In this document: one piece after another, positions 1 to 5,228 of the stretch
How positions within the stretch are numbered: the stretch's first letter is position 1
How the letters are laid out: the number at the start of each line of letters is the position of its first letter
Assembly (NCBI GenBank): GCA_030042335.1
Contig: JASHZW010000055.1
Span: 1-6,173 of the forward strand
Reading direction: 5' to 3'
Length of the DNA stretch: 6,173 nt
Source: Nitrososphaerales archaeon
GTDB lineage: Archaea > Thermoproteota > Nitrososphaeria > Nitrososphaerales > UBA183
The notes under the pieces: model-generated
Seen by the model: the letters and a program-made list of their open reading frames with translations, nothing else
Told to the model about the DNA's origin: nothing
Databases searched by the model: none
Translations under genes and position numbers: made by a program

Positions 1-489
1 GTAACCAGCGACAGGACGGCCGTCTACCGACGCCACTCTGGTTCGGGAACCGGTACAGACTGTCATCAAGACTCAAGACCGGAGATTGATGTCCCGAGCT
101 TGGCTGCTTTCGACTCGTCTGTTTTCGGGGCAGACAGGAGCAGGCTTCTCGCCTATCTCAAGCATATCATGCCCAAGCGCTTCGTCGTCTCTCAGGACGC
201 GGGAGGGAGAATCAACGGTTACCTGGTCGCTCAGAGCCAGACGATAGGACCTTGGGTTGCCTCGGACAAAGAAGTCGCGGAGAACCTGCTATCTCGTGCT
301 CTGCACGAATATTCCTTCGAATCCGGACCCGAGATTTTCACTTCGCTGTCCAACACCGAGGCGCTGGACATTCTCGGCCGTCTCGGACTCAGGGAGCAGC
401 GCAGGCTGAGCCACATGTACAAAGGGAAAAGCATCCAGCGGGAACGGGCGACCAGAATCTACGGCCAGACGAGCCTGGGACTTGGATGA
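1..489 (+). CDS. GNAT family N-acetyltransferase, C-terminal part (5' end outside window)
   Basis: The reading frame is open from base 1 with no stop before the TGA at 487-489, so the gene begins outside the window. The TTG at 100 could be read as a start, but it lies within the conserved run PEIDVPSLAAFDSSVFGADR, so I treat it as internal. What is visible is the C-terminal acetyltransferase-like domain (Acetyltransf_18 type) that follows a standard GNAT domain in YitH-like two-domain proteins. Supporting marks are the FD...FGADR segment, the GPWVA motif at bases 247-261, a helix rich in A and L after it, an 'LGRLGL' strand-turn, and HMYKG at 412-426 followed by an ending in SLGLG. These proteins transfer an acetyl group from acetyl-CoA to an amine; the substrate is unknown. 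The acetyl-CoA-binding half is not visible. Codons upstream of about base 80 match the family poorly, so that part is less certain. Confidence 0.75.
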   Translation, partial: VTSDRTAVYRRHSGSGTGTDCHQDSRPEIDVPSLAAFDSSVFGADRSRLLAYLKHIMPKRFVVSQDAGGRINGYLVAQSQTIGPWVASDKEVAENLLSRALHEYSFESGPEIFTSLSNTEALDILGRLGLREQRRLSHMYKGKSIQRERATRIYGQTSLGLG

Positions 490-547
490 TTCTGAAGCCC
501 TGAAATCTGGCACATGTCCGTTAGGAAGACTCTGCGTGAGCTCTCGC

Positions 548-556
548 AAAGGATAA
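548..556 (+). promoter_or_regulatory. putative TATA-like element of the nitroreductase gene
   Basis: AAAGGATAA is centred about 27 bases before the GTG start at 581. There is no convincing Shine-Dalgarno sequence in front of that GTG. The spacing fits an archaeal TATA box driving a leaderless transcript. The same 9-mer occurs upstream of the membrane-protein gene at 2815-2823. This is a position-based inference only. Confidence 0.4.
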
Positions 557-580
557 AGAATCGTCCCGGTAGAAGGCACC

Positions 581-1213
581 GTGCTCGCCCTTACTCCGGA
601 CGACCTGCTGACGACCACGCGCGCCGTAAGACGGAGGCTCGACCTTACGCGTCCTGTCGAGCGGGAAGTGATTGAGGAGTGCATCACCGTAGCGCAGCAG
701 GCTCCCAGCGCGTCGAACTCGCAGAGCTGGCACTTCGTTGTGGTGACCGATTCGGCGAAGAAGGTCGCCGTGGCCAAGCTCTATCGAAAGGGTAGCGAAC
801 CATACTACACTCAGTTCGGGACCGTCACCGATCCCAAAATTCAGGCAGAGAGAATGAGGATGAAGGCTTCGGGGATCTACCTCGTCGAACATATGCACGA
901 GGTGCCCGTACAGGTCATACCATGCATCAAGGGACGAGTGGAGGGCATGTCCGCCCAAGCCCAGGCGGCGACATGGGGATCGATACTACCCGCGACTTGG
1001 AGTTTCATGCTAGCACTCAGAGCTAGGGGCCTCGGGTCAGCGTTCACCACGTTCCATCTGAGTTCAGAGGAGGAGGTCGCTAGGTTGCTAGGCATCCCCT
1101 TCAAGGAAGTGACGCAAGCCGCCCTCATTCCGGTTGCCTACACAAAAGGTACGGAATTCAATCCGGGTCCCCGTCTTCCTGTCTCCACAATGATACACTG
1201 GAACAGCTGGTAG
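581..1213 (+). CDS. nitroreductase family FMN-dependent oxidoreductase
   Basis: This 210-residue protein has the usual length and motif order of the nitroreductase superfamily, homodimeric FMN enzymes that use NAD(P)H to reduce nitro groups, quinones, enones or other small acceptors. An N-terminal helix carries the FMN-contacting TTRAVRRRLD stretch (residues 11-21). The second FMN signature is APSASNSQSW (residues 41-50). A central helix and the segment GLGSAFTT (150-157) precede the late GIPFKEVTQAALIPVAY element (171-187). The C-terminus ends in the typical PRLPV...HWNSW pattern. The start is GTG at 581: an in-frame TAA at 554-556 excludes a longer gene, and the family alignment begins at the same place. 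It lies 91 bases after the acetyltransferase gene and probably has its own promoter. It converges on the minus-strand unit with only 19 bases between the stops. The physiological substrate cannot be told from sequence, and F420 or a reduced flavin as donor is also possible. Confidence 0.9.
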   Translation: MLALTPDDLLTTTRAVRRRLDLTRPVEREVIEECITVAQQAPSASNSQSWHFVVVTDSAKKVAVAKLYRKGSEPYYTQFGTVTDPKIQAERMRMKASGIYLVEHMHEVPVQVIPCIKGRVEGMSAQAQAATWGSILPATWSFMLALRARGLGSAFTTFHLSSEEEVARLLGIPFKEVTQAALIPVAYTKGTEFNPGPRLPVSTMIHWNSW

Positions 1214-1232
1214 ACACCAGGCTCTGCGAAAA

Positions 1233-1958
1233 TCACGCGTACTTCTTGCCGGTCATAACCTCGTAGAGCGCGACGACGCTGTCCGCGATATGTCTGACCT
1301 CAGCATCATCGAGCTCCCGTATACCCTCGGGTCCCCCGACCTGCGGCAGTCCCGACAATACCACGAAGGACCTGTCGTAGTACGTTACGGTCTCTCCATC
1401 CCTGAATGCCTCGTGGACGGCGCGTCCCAGAGCAAGACTCTCGCCGAGCCCTGCCTGCCTCTTGGAGACCCGATATCCCGCGGCTTGGATGATTCCCTGG
1501 AGACCCAGTTTCCTCTCGATATTCCGTAGGTTTGTCGTCATCAGGAACGAATAGTCTAGTTCATTGCGAAGTTCCTCGGACTCCTTGGGGAAGAATCTGT
1601 ACAGTATCGCGTCTGCGAGTGTCTCCTCCACCAGGATAAGGGCTACCCGCATCTGCGAGGCCTCTGACTCCGAGGAGCACTTCGCCATCCTTTCCTCCGT
1701 GAGCTTCTCCACGCTCTTGAAACCCACCTCGTTCAGCTTCGCGCGGCTGAACTCGTGGAAGAACATATGGTCTTCGAGCTTGATGTTCGCGACATACTTG
1801 ATCGTGTGGCTCATGTCATCCGAGGTGGAGGTCACGGCCGGGTTCGTGGCCAACCCCTGTTGCACCAGCTGTGACCTAGGCACTGGCACCAGCTTCACGA
1901 CCCCGGCTAGCTTCAGACGGTCCCTGGAGATTCCCTCCAGGTCGGACATGCGGCCCAT
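1233..1958 (-). CDS. unrecognised protein, possibly a degenerate zincin-type metallopeptidase
   Basis: I do not recognise this 241-residue protein as a named family. It is soluble, mostly helical and charged, with no signal peptide or membrane segment. Residues 67-72 read FHEFSR inside an otherwise hydrophobic helix, followed by AKLNEVGF. About 40 residues later comes EETLADAILYRFFP (111-124). This layout resembles small gluzincins, where HExxH is followed by a downstream helix with E and AD. Here the second histidine of HExxH is Arg72 (codon CGC), so a normal zinc site would be incomplete. The ATG at 1958 lies 8 bases after the TGA of the short-chain dehydrogenase gene, so the two are probably co-transcribed. 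Upstream there is only a weak AAGGT about 13 bases before the ATG; the ATG at 1949 (residue 4) is a possible alternative start. The gene is clearly coding: it is long and open, with codon use like its neighbours. Its function is unknown. Confidence 0.75.
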   Translation of the reverse strand: MGRMSDLEGISRDRLKLAGVVKLVPVPRSQLVQQGLATNPAVTSTSDDMSHTIKYVANIKLEDHMFFHEFSRAKLNEVGFKSVEKLTEERMAKCSSESEASQMRVALILVEETLADAILYRFFPKESEELRNELDYSFLMTTNLRNIERKLGLQGIIQAAGYRVSKRQAGLGESLALGRAVHEAFRDGETVTYYDRSFVVLSGLPQVGGPEGIRELDDAEVRHIADSVVALYEVMTGKKYA

Positions 1959-1966
1959 CGATGCGA

Positions 1967-2731
1967 TCAGACCTTCACGGCCGAGTATCCGCCATCTACT
2001 GGAACCAGAGCTCCCGTCACGAAGCTTGCAGCATCCGAAAGCAGGAACATTACTACCTCGGCTACCTCGTTCGGCTCGCCGACTCTCCCCAAAGCGTGCT
2101 GCCTCGCCTGGTCGCCACCGAGAGCCGGATTGTCCCTGACGAAATTCTCGTAGAGAGGGGTCCTTATCGCGCCGGGAAGGATACCATTCACCCTGATGTT
2201 CTCCTTCGCATGGTCCAGCGCCATCGCCTTGACGAGGGAGATTATCCCGCCCTTGGTAGCAATGTAAGCAGCCTCGTTGGGTATCGCCAGCACTCCGTCG
2301 ACGCTGGCCGTGCAGACTATCGCACCGCGTCCTCCCTTCTTCATCTCAGGAATAGCGTACTTGCACATCAGAAACATCCCTTTGAGGTTCACGTCGACGA
2401 CTCTGTCCCACAACTCCTCGGGGGTGTCAACCACGGTCCCGACCGGGTTGAACCCGGCGTTGTTGAAGAGGCAGTCAAGCTTTCCGAACTCCCTGACGGC
2501 CGTCTCCGCGCAGCTCCTAGCATCCCGCGAACTCGAGACGTCTGTCTTGACCCAGATTGCCTTCCCTCCAGCGCTCTTGATCTGGTCGACTGTCCTGCCG
2601 CCGCCTGCCTCGTCGATGTCAGCCACGACCACCTTGGCCCCGCTCGCAGCGAAAGTGATAGCCGCGGCGCGGCCGATGCCCGAGGAAGCACCCGTGACTA
2701 TAGTGACCTTATCACGCAATGACAATGCCAA
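1967..2731 (-). CDS. short-chain dehydrogenase/reductase (classical SDR)
   Basis: A complete 254-residue classical SDR with a Rossmann fold. It has the cofactor-binding TGASSGIG (13-20), Asp38 at the end of the second strand (favouring NAD(H) over NADP(H)), D64-V65, NNAG (90-93), and the catalytic tetrad Asn115, Ser143, Tyr156 and Lys160 (YIATK). IRVNGILPG (179-187) follows, and the C-terminus is SFVTGALVPVDGGYS, typical of FabG/BdhA-like oxidoreductases. Such enzymes oxidise or reduce an alcohol/ketone pair; the substrate here is not evident. No ATG is available. TTG codons at 2731, 2725 and 2719 (residues 1, 3 and 5) all precede the first conserved strand. I chose 2731 because a TATA-like element sits about 26 bases upstream and a GAGG lies 10 bases upstream. 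It is the first gene of a likely two-gene unit with the zincin-like gene downstream. Confidence 0.93.
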   Translation of the reverse strand: MALSLRDKVTIVTGASSGIGRAAAITFAASGAKVVVADIDEAGGGRTVDQIKSAGGKAIWVKTDVSSSRDARSCAETAVREFGKLDCLFNNAGFNPVGTVVDTPEELWDRVVDVNLKGMFLMCKYAIPEMKKGGRGAIVCTASVDGVLAIPNEAAYIATKGGIISLVKAMALDHAKENIRVNGILPGAIRTPLYENFVRDNPALGGDQARQHALGRVGEPNEVAEVVMFLLSDAASFVTGALVPVDGGYSAVKV

Positions 2732-2753
2732 CGTCCAGCGTCCTCAGGTCCGG

Positions 2754-2762
2754 TTATTATTC
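2754..2762 (-). promoter_or_regulatory. putative TATA box of the SDR unit in a divergent promoter region
   Basis: On the minus strand the bases read GAATAATAA, centred about 26 bases upstream of the TTG start at 2731. That spacing suits a leaderless or nearly leaderless archaeal transcript. The interval between the SDR start and the start of the divergent membrane-protein gene is only about 110 bases, so the two genes may share control. Confidence 0.45.
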
Positions 2763-2814
2763 ATAGGCGACCTGCTGGTGCTCAGCCGAAGCGACATGAA
2801 CCCCACCATAGACG

Positions 2815-2823
2815 AAAGGATAA
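2815..2823 (+). promoter_or_regulatory. possible TATA-like element before the membrane-protein gene
   Basis: AAAGGATAA lies about 23 bases before the ATG at 2844 and is identical to the 9-mer in front of the nitroreductase gene. If it acts as a TATA box, the transcript would start near the ATG, and the GGAGGT between them would not be transcribed. The two start signals are therefore alternatives. If translation really starts at 2796, this stretch is coding sequence. Confidence 0.2.
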
Positions 2824-2832
2824 GCCGTCTTG

Positions 2833-2838
2833 GGAGGT
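2833..2838 (+). promoter_or_regulatory. Shine-Dalgarno sequence deciding the membrane-protein start
   Basis: GGAGGT is a perfect 6-base Shine-Dalgarno core, ending 5 bases before the ATG at 2844. No such sequence precedes the other in-frame candidates (ATG 2796, GTG 2778). This is why I favour the shorter protein, whose first membrane segment begins about 8 residues after the start. Confidence 0.5.
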
Positions 2839-2843
2839 CCATA

Positions 2844-3497
2844 ATGATTGCGAAGGTCCTGAAACCTCTCTTGGAGGCTTCCCTGTTTTTCGTCTGGCTG
2901 ATTTACTTGGTCGGCGTCATCACCAATCAGGACTACAACGGGAACCTGACCTTCGACCTGTTCTTGGCGAGGATAGGTGGGTCCACTGCGAGCCACGCGA
3001 CGACCTACCTCATCTTCCTCTCAATCTTCCCCATCGCCTACCTGATACTGAGGTCGATAATCCCGGCTTTCTTGATAGAAGCACTCGCCTTCGACATACA
3101 CGAGGGTATGTGGCAGGTCGCCTACTACACCGCTTGGCATTCTGTGATAGACTGGCACGTCTGGCTGATCGAGAACGGTCCCGATACCGTGACCACGGGG
3201 CTCACCGTAGCCGCTCTAGTTCTCATCTACCACTTTCCCGGAAGGTTCTTCCTTGTAGTGACCGCGACCTGGGGGTTCTTCCTCTCGGCATGGCTCGCCA
3301 TCGGCTTTCCTGTATCGGTCCTCTCGAAGCTTCCCGGCTACCAGGTGATCCCCTCAGTTTACAACACAACGCTCTGGGTGAATCAGATTGAGTTCCTGAG
3401 CTGGCTGTACTTCGCATCCATCTTGATCATCTGTCTGCGGTGTCTCACCCCAAGGGCAACTCCTACGAGCGACGCGGACGCGGGCAGCTCGCAATAG
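2844..3497 (+). CDS. multi-pass membrane protein of unknown function
   Basis: A 217-residue hydrophobic protein that I do not recognise. Likely membrane segments are at residues about 8-27, 54-76, 115-131, 134-158 and 184-200, with a further amphipathic or re-entrant stretch at 78-108. That stretch is unusual for its aromatic and metal-ligand-type residues: Asp84, His86, Glu87, His99, Asp103 and His105, interleaved with several Trp and Tyr. The C-terminal tail (about 201-217) is short, hydrophilic and rich in Thr, Ser, Asp and Ala. The frame stays open far upstream, but bases before about 2732 are antisense to the well-supported SDR gene. The credible starts are ATG 2844 (after GGAGGT) and ATG 2796, which would add the 16-residue cytosolic-looking leader MNPTIDERISRLGRSI. 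The gene diverges from the SDR unit and has no close downstream partner. It could be a transporter subunit, a sensor or a membrane enzyme; the sequence does not decide. Confidence 0.75.
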   Translation: MIAKVLKPLLEASLFFVWLIYLVGVITNQDYNGNLTFDLFLARIGGSTASHATTYLIFLSIFPIAYLILRSIIPAFLIEALAFDIHEGMWQVAYYTAWHSVIDWHVWLIENGPDTVTTGLTVAALVLIYHFPGRFFLVVTATWGFFLSAWLAIGFPVSVLSKLPGYQVIPSVYNTTLWVNQIEFLSWLYFASILIICLRCLTPRATPTSDADAGSSQ

Positions 3498-3515
3498 ATT
3501 ATTGCCATCAGTGCG

Positions 3516-3528
3516 AAAAGCTCCTTTT
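3516..3528 (+). terminator. weak candidate terminator after the membrane-protein gene
   Basis: AAAAG and CTTTT form a 5-base-pair stem around a CTC loop 19 bases after the TAG at 3495-3497, and the 3' arm supplies four T in a row. Archaeal termination often needs only a T-rich run, but this one is short and followed by GC-rich sequence. Confidence 0.2.
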
Positions 3529-3790
3529 GCGGAGGGGCACTACTGCTTCGCCAGCTTCTACGCCTCGGTCCTCCACCCGGTACAGTGACGACTCCTAGTC
3601 GCGCTTCAGGAGCCTGTTGTCGGAATATATGGTGAACCTCCCGGGCTTTCGCTGACACCATCGACTACATCTTACCGTCAATATCATAGATTACGCCGAC
3701 ACTCTCCCATTTCTCTTCCATAGGTGTCGACTACGGAGAGCGACATGAAATGCTCGGATGGCTCCCGCGGTTGCTTTTGTCTCGATAGGC

Positions 3791-3796
3791 TTATCT
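3791..3796 (+). promoter_or_regulatory. putative TATA box of the FGD-like oxidoreductase gene
   Basis: TTATCT, in the context GGCTTATCTG, is centred 25 bases before the ATG at 3819. The interval CTGAACTGGGGTCAAAGTTG lacks a well-placed Shine-Dalgarno sequence, so a leaderless transcript is likely. Confidence 0.4.
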
Positions 3797-3818
3797 GAAC
3801 TGGGGTCAAAGTTGCTTC

Positions 3819-4820
3819 ATGCTAGCAAAGCGTTCCATAGGGTACAACACCGTACCCGACCTCGCCGACCCGAAGAAGCTCATCCAGATATGCAAACGGG
3901 CTGAAAAGGCCGGTTTCGACGCGATCTGGGTCCCCGACCATTTCCATCCGTGGTTCAACACCAACGCCCTGGAGTACAACAGCTGGGTCTGGATGACTGC
4001 GGCGATGGAGCACGTCAAGATCCCCTTCGGCACGGCCGTAACAGTGCCCACCTACAGGTATCATCCCGCGATAACGGCGCAGGCTTTCGCGACGATGCAG
4101 GCGTTGTACGGCAACAGGGTCATCCTCGGGGTAGGCACGGGGGAGGCGATGAACGAGGTCCCGCTGGGCTTCTCATGGCCGAAGTATCCAGAGAGGAGGG
4201 ACAGACTGATCGAGTCGGTCGAGATAATCAGGGCGCTCTGGAAGGGTGGGTTCGTCGACTATGATGGAAAGTACTACAAGATCAAGGGTGCCAACCTGTA
4301 CATCACCGCCGACATCCCGATAATAATGTCGGCGATGGGACCAAGGATGGCCCGCGTCGTGGGGCAGTACGGCGACGGCGTCATCACTGCCGGGAAGACA
4401 CCTGAGTACCTCAAGACCGAGATATTCTCGAATCTTGCTGCCGGAGCTAAGAGGTCAGGAAGGACAATCGACGACCTGCTCAAGATAGTCGAGATTGATG
4501 TCGGCTATGACGAGGACTACGACAGGGCCGTCCAGACCTGCAGGAAATGGGCGGCGACCATACTGACAGAGATTTTCACGAACAACATCTCCGACCCGAG
4601 AGAGATAGAGAGGAGGGGAGAGACCGTGACAGACGAGCAACTGGCCGAGGTATTCCCCATCGCCACAAACGAGGAGGAGTTCATCAAGCGCATAGAACAG
4701 TATTTCGACTGCGGGTTCGACCATGCCTATCTCATGATAAACACGTTCGACGACGAGAAGGCATTCAGCCTCTTCGAGAAGAAGGTCTTGCCCTACTTCA
4801 AGTCGGAGTACAGAAGATAG
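3819..4820 (+). CDS. F420-dependent LLM-class oxidoreductase, FGD-like
   Basis: A complete 333-residue TIM-barrel enzyme of the luciferase-like family, of the same length and motif order as F420-dependent glucose-6-phosphate dehydrogenase (FGD). Seen in sequence: WVPDHFHPW (37-45), with His41 and Trp45 at the places of the FGD catalytic His40 and Trp44; TYRYHPAITAQAFATMQALYGNRV (78-101, partly); GVGTGEAMNE (104-113), with Glu109 at the place of the FGD acid; FVDYDGKYYKIKGA (145-158); and AGKTPEY (191-197), with Lys193 where FGD has Lys198. F420 is the expected hydride acceptor or donor. Aligning the C-terminal part with remembered M. tuberculosis FGD puts Thr254 and Val278 at the phosphate-binding Lys259 and Arg283, so glucose 6-phosphate is unlikely as substrate. 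A short alcohol (as for F420-dependent alcohol dehydrogenase) or another hydroxy compound is possible. The ATG at 3819 fits the family's N-terminus. The gene has its own promoter and converges on the small zinc-protein gene. Confidence 0.93.
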   Translation: MLAKRSIGYNTVPDLADPKKLIQICKRAEKAGFDAIWVPDHFHPWFNTNALEYNSWVWMTAAMEHVKIPFGTAVTVPTYRYHPAITAQAFATMQALYGNRVILGVGTGEAMNEVPLGFSWPKYPERRDRLIESVEIIRALWKGGFVDYDGKYYKIKGANLYITADIPIIMSAMGPRMARVVGQYGDGVITAGKTPEYLKTEIFSNLAAGAKRSGRTIDDLLKIVEIDVGYDEDYDRAVQTCRKWAATILTEIFTNNISDPREIERRGETVTDEQLAEVFPIATNEEEFIKRIEQYFDCGFDHAYLMINTFDDEKAFSLFEKKVLPYFKSEYRR

Positions 4821-4884
4821 CCGATATCACAACGGAAGAAGATAACGCCAACATGACGGTCTCCTAAGAATCCCCGCAGCGAAA
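4821..4884. other. convergent intergenic spacer
   Basis: These 64 bases separate the stops of two converging genes. On the minus strand they contain the pyrimidine-rich TTATCTTCTTCC, a possible loose archaeal terminator for the zinc-protein gene. There is no clear hairpin on either strand. Confidence 0.35.
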
Positions 4885-5166
4885 CTAGTTCTTCCACTTT
4901 TCTTTCTCGGGTCGAAGTGGTTTGCAGATCTTACAAACGGAAGCGCCGAGCTCTGTGATTCCGCTCGAGACACTGTCCACGAGGTAGTATTTCCCGGTAC
5001 TCCCTTCACCCAGAACCTTGTTCCTGAAGTTGTCTGCGGAGATGCAGCGCCCGTTGAGCTGGTGGACCACAGGCTTGCGGGACGTGTCGGCTATCACGAC
5101 GAAGCCAACATCCTCCAGCCTGGCCTTCCGGAACTCCTCGAATGTAGCCAGCTCCCTCTTGGTCAT
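4885..5166 (-). CDS. small putative zinc-binding protein, Ada-like Cys/His pattern
   Basis: A 93-residue soluble protein. The N-terminal 20 residues are a charged helix. Then FVVIADTSRKPVVHQLNGRC (22-41) gives His35 and Cys41, and NFRNKVL (46-52) and GKYYLVDSVSSGITELGASV (58-77) lead into CKICKP (78-83) with Cys78 and Cys81. The order of a His/Cys pair, a helix, an acidic-aromatic stretch and C-x2-C-K-P recalls the metal-binding module of Ada ('...GYRPCKRCRP'), suggesting one bound zinc (His35, Cys41, Cys78, Cys81). No Ada methyltransferase or DNA-binding domain is attached. I chose the ATG at 5166 because a TATA-like CTATTTA lies about 28 bases upstream and this removes overlap with the neighbour. 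The frame is open back to an ATG at 5283, but that longer start would overlap the LLM gene by 55 bases. It lies 62 bases after the stop of the LLM gene on the same strand. The role is unknown; nucleic-acid binding or a structural zinc knuckle are possibilities. Confidence 0.7.
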   Translation of the reverse strand: MTKRELATFEEFRKARLEDVGFVVIADTSRKPVVHQLNGRCISADNFRNKVLGEGSTGKYYLVDSVSSGITELGASVCKICKPLRPEKEKWKN

Positions 5167-5190
5167 CGGACCGCCGTGATTCCTTAGCAG

Positions 5191-5197
5191 TAAATAG
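5191..5197 (-). promoter_or_regulatory. putative TATA box of the small zinc-protein gene
   Basis: On the minus strand the bases read CTATTTA, within AAGCTATTTACTG, centred about 28 bases before the ATG at 5166. It lies in the gap after the LLM stop codon (5229-5231). It supports both the shorter start and independent transcription. Confidence 0.45.
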
Positions 5198-5228
5198 CTT
5201 CCGGGTGACGCAAGAAGATGAGCTAGCT

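Larger units (their letters stand above)
3498..3818. other. 321-base intergenic region with weak signals only
   Basis: No convincing protein gene occurs here on either strand. Just after the membrane-protein stop is a short AAAAG-CTC-CTTTT hairpin (3516-3528) ending in a run of four T, at best a weak terminator. A TATA-like AATATAT lies at 3624-3630. A pair of complementary 7-base ends (3653-3659 and 3723-3729) could close an RNA structure. A 17-codon reading frame with a GGAG in front spans 3745-3798. The last 30 bases hold the promoter of the FGD-like gene. I see no tRNA arms (no GTTCGA-type T loop) and no repeats longer than 8 bases. Confidence 0.6.

Noticed and set aside
1..99. Frameshift at the start of the acetyltransferase gene
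   Set aside because: The poor match upstream of about base 80 made me check the other two frames. Frame 2 begins with a stop and frame 3 ends at a TGA near base 90; neither gives a better family match, so the open frame 1 is kept.
1564..2139. 191-residue plus-strand frame opposite the zincin-like and SDR genes
   Set aside because: It is antisense to two better supported genes, and its Ser/Arg-rich composition has no domain pattern.
2277..2843. N-terminal extension of the membrane-protein frame up to 406 residues
   Set aside because: The extension runs antisense through the well-supported SDR gene, and its translation is low-complexity Ala, Pro, Thr and Ser typical of a shadow frame.
3629..3656. 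C/D-box guide RNA idea (ATGGTGA followed by CTGA)
   Set aside because: The C box has a mismatch, the boxes are only about 14 bases apart, and no second D'/C' pair is present.
3383..3661. 92-residue minus-strand reading frame across the end of the membrane-protein gene and the gap
   Set aside because: About 115 of its bases are antisense to the membrane-protein gene. It is rich in low-complexity Arg, Pro and Ser, shows no recognisable domain, and has no promoter-like element at a suitable distance.
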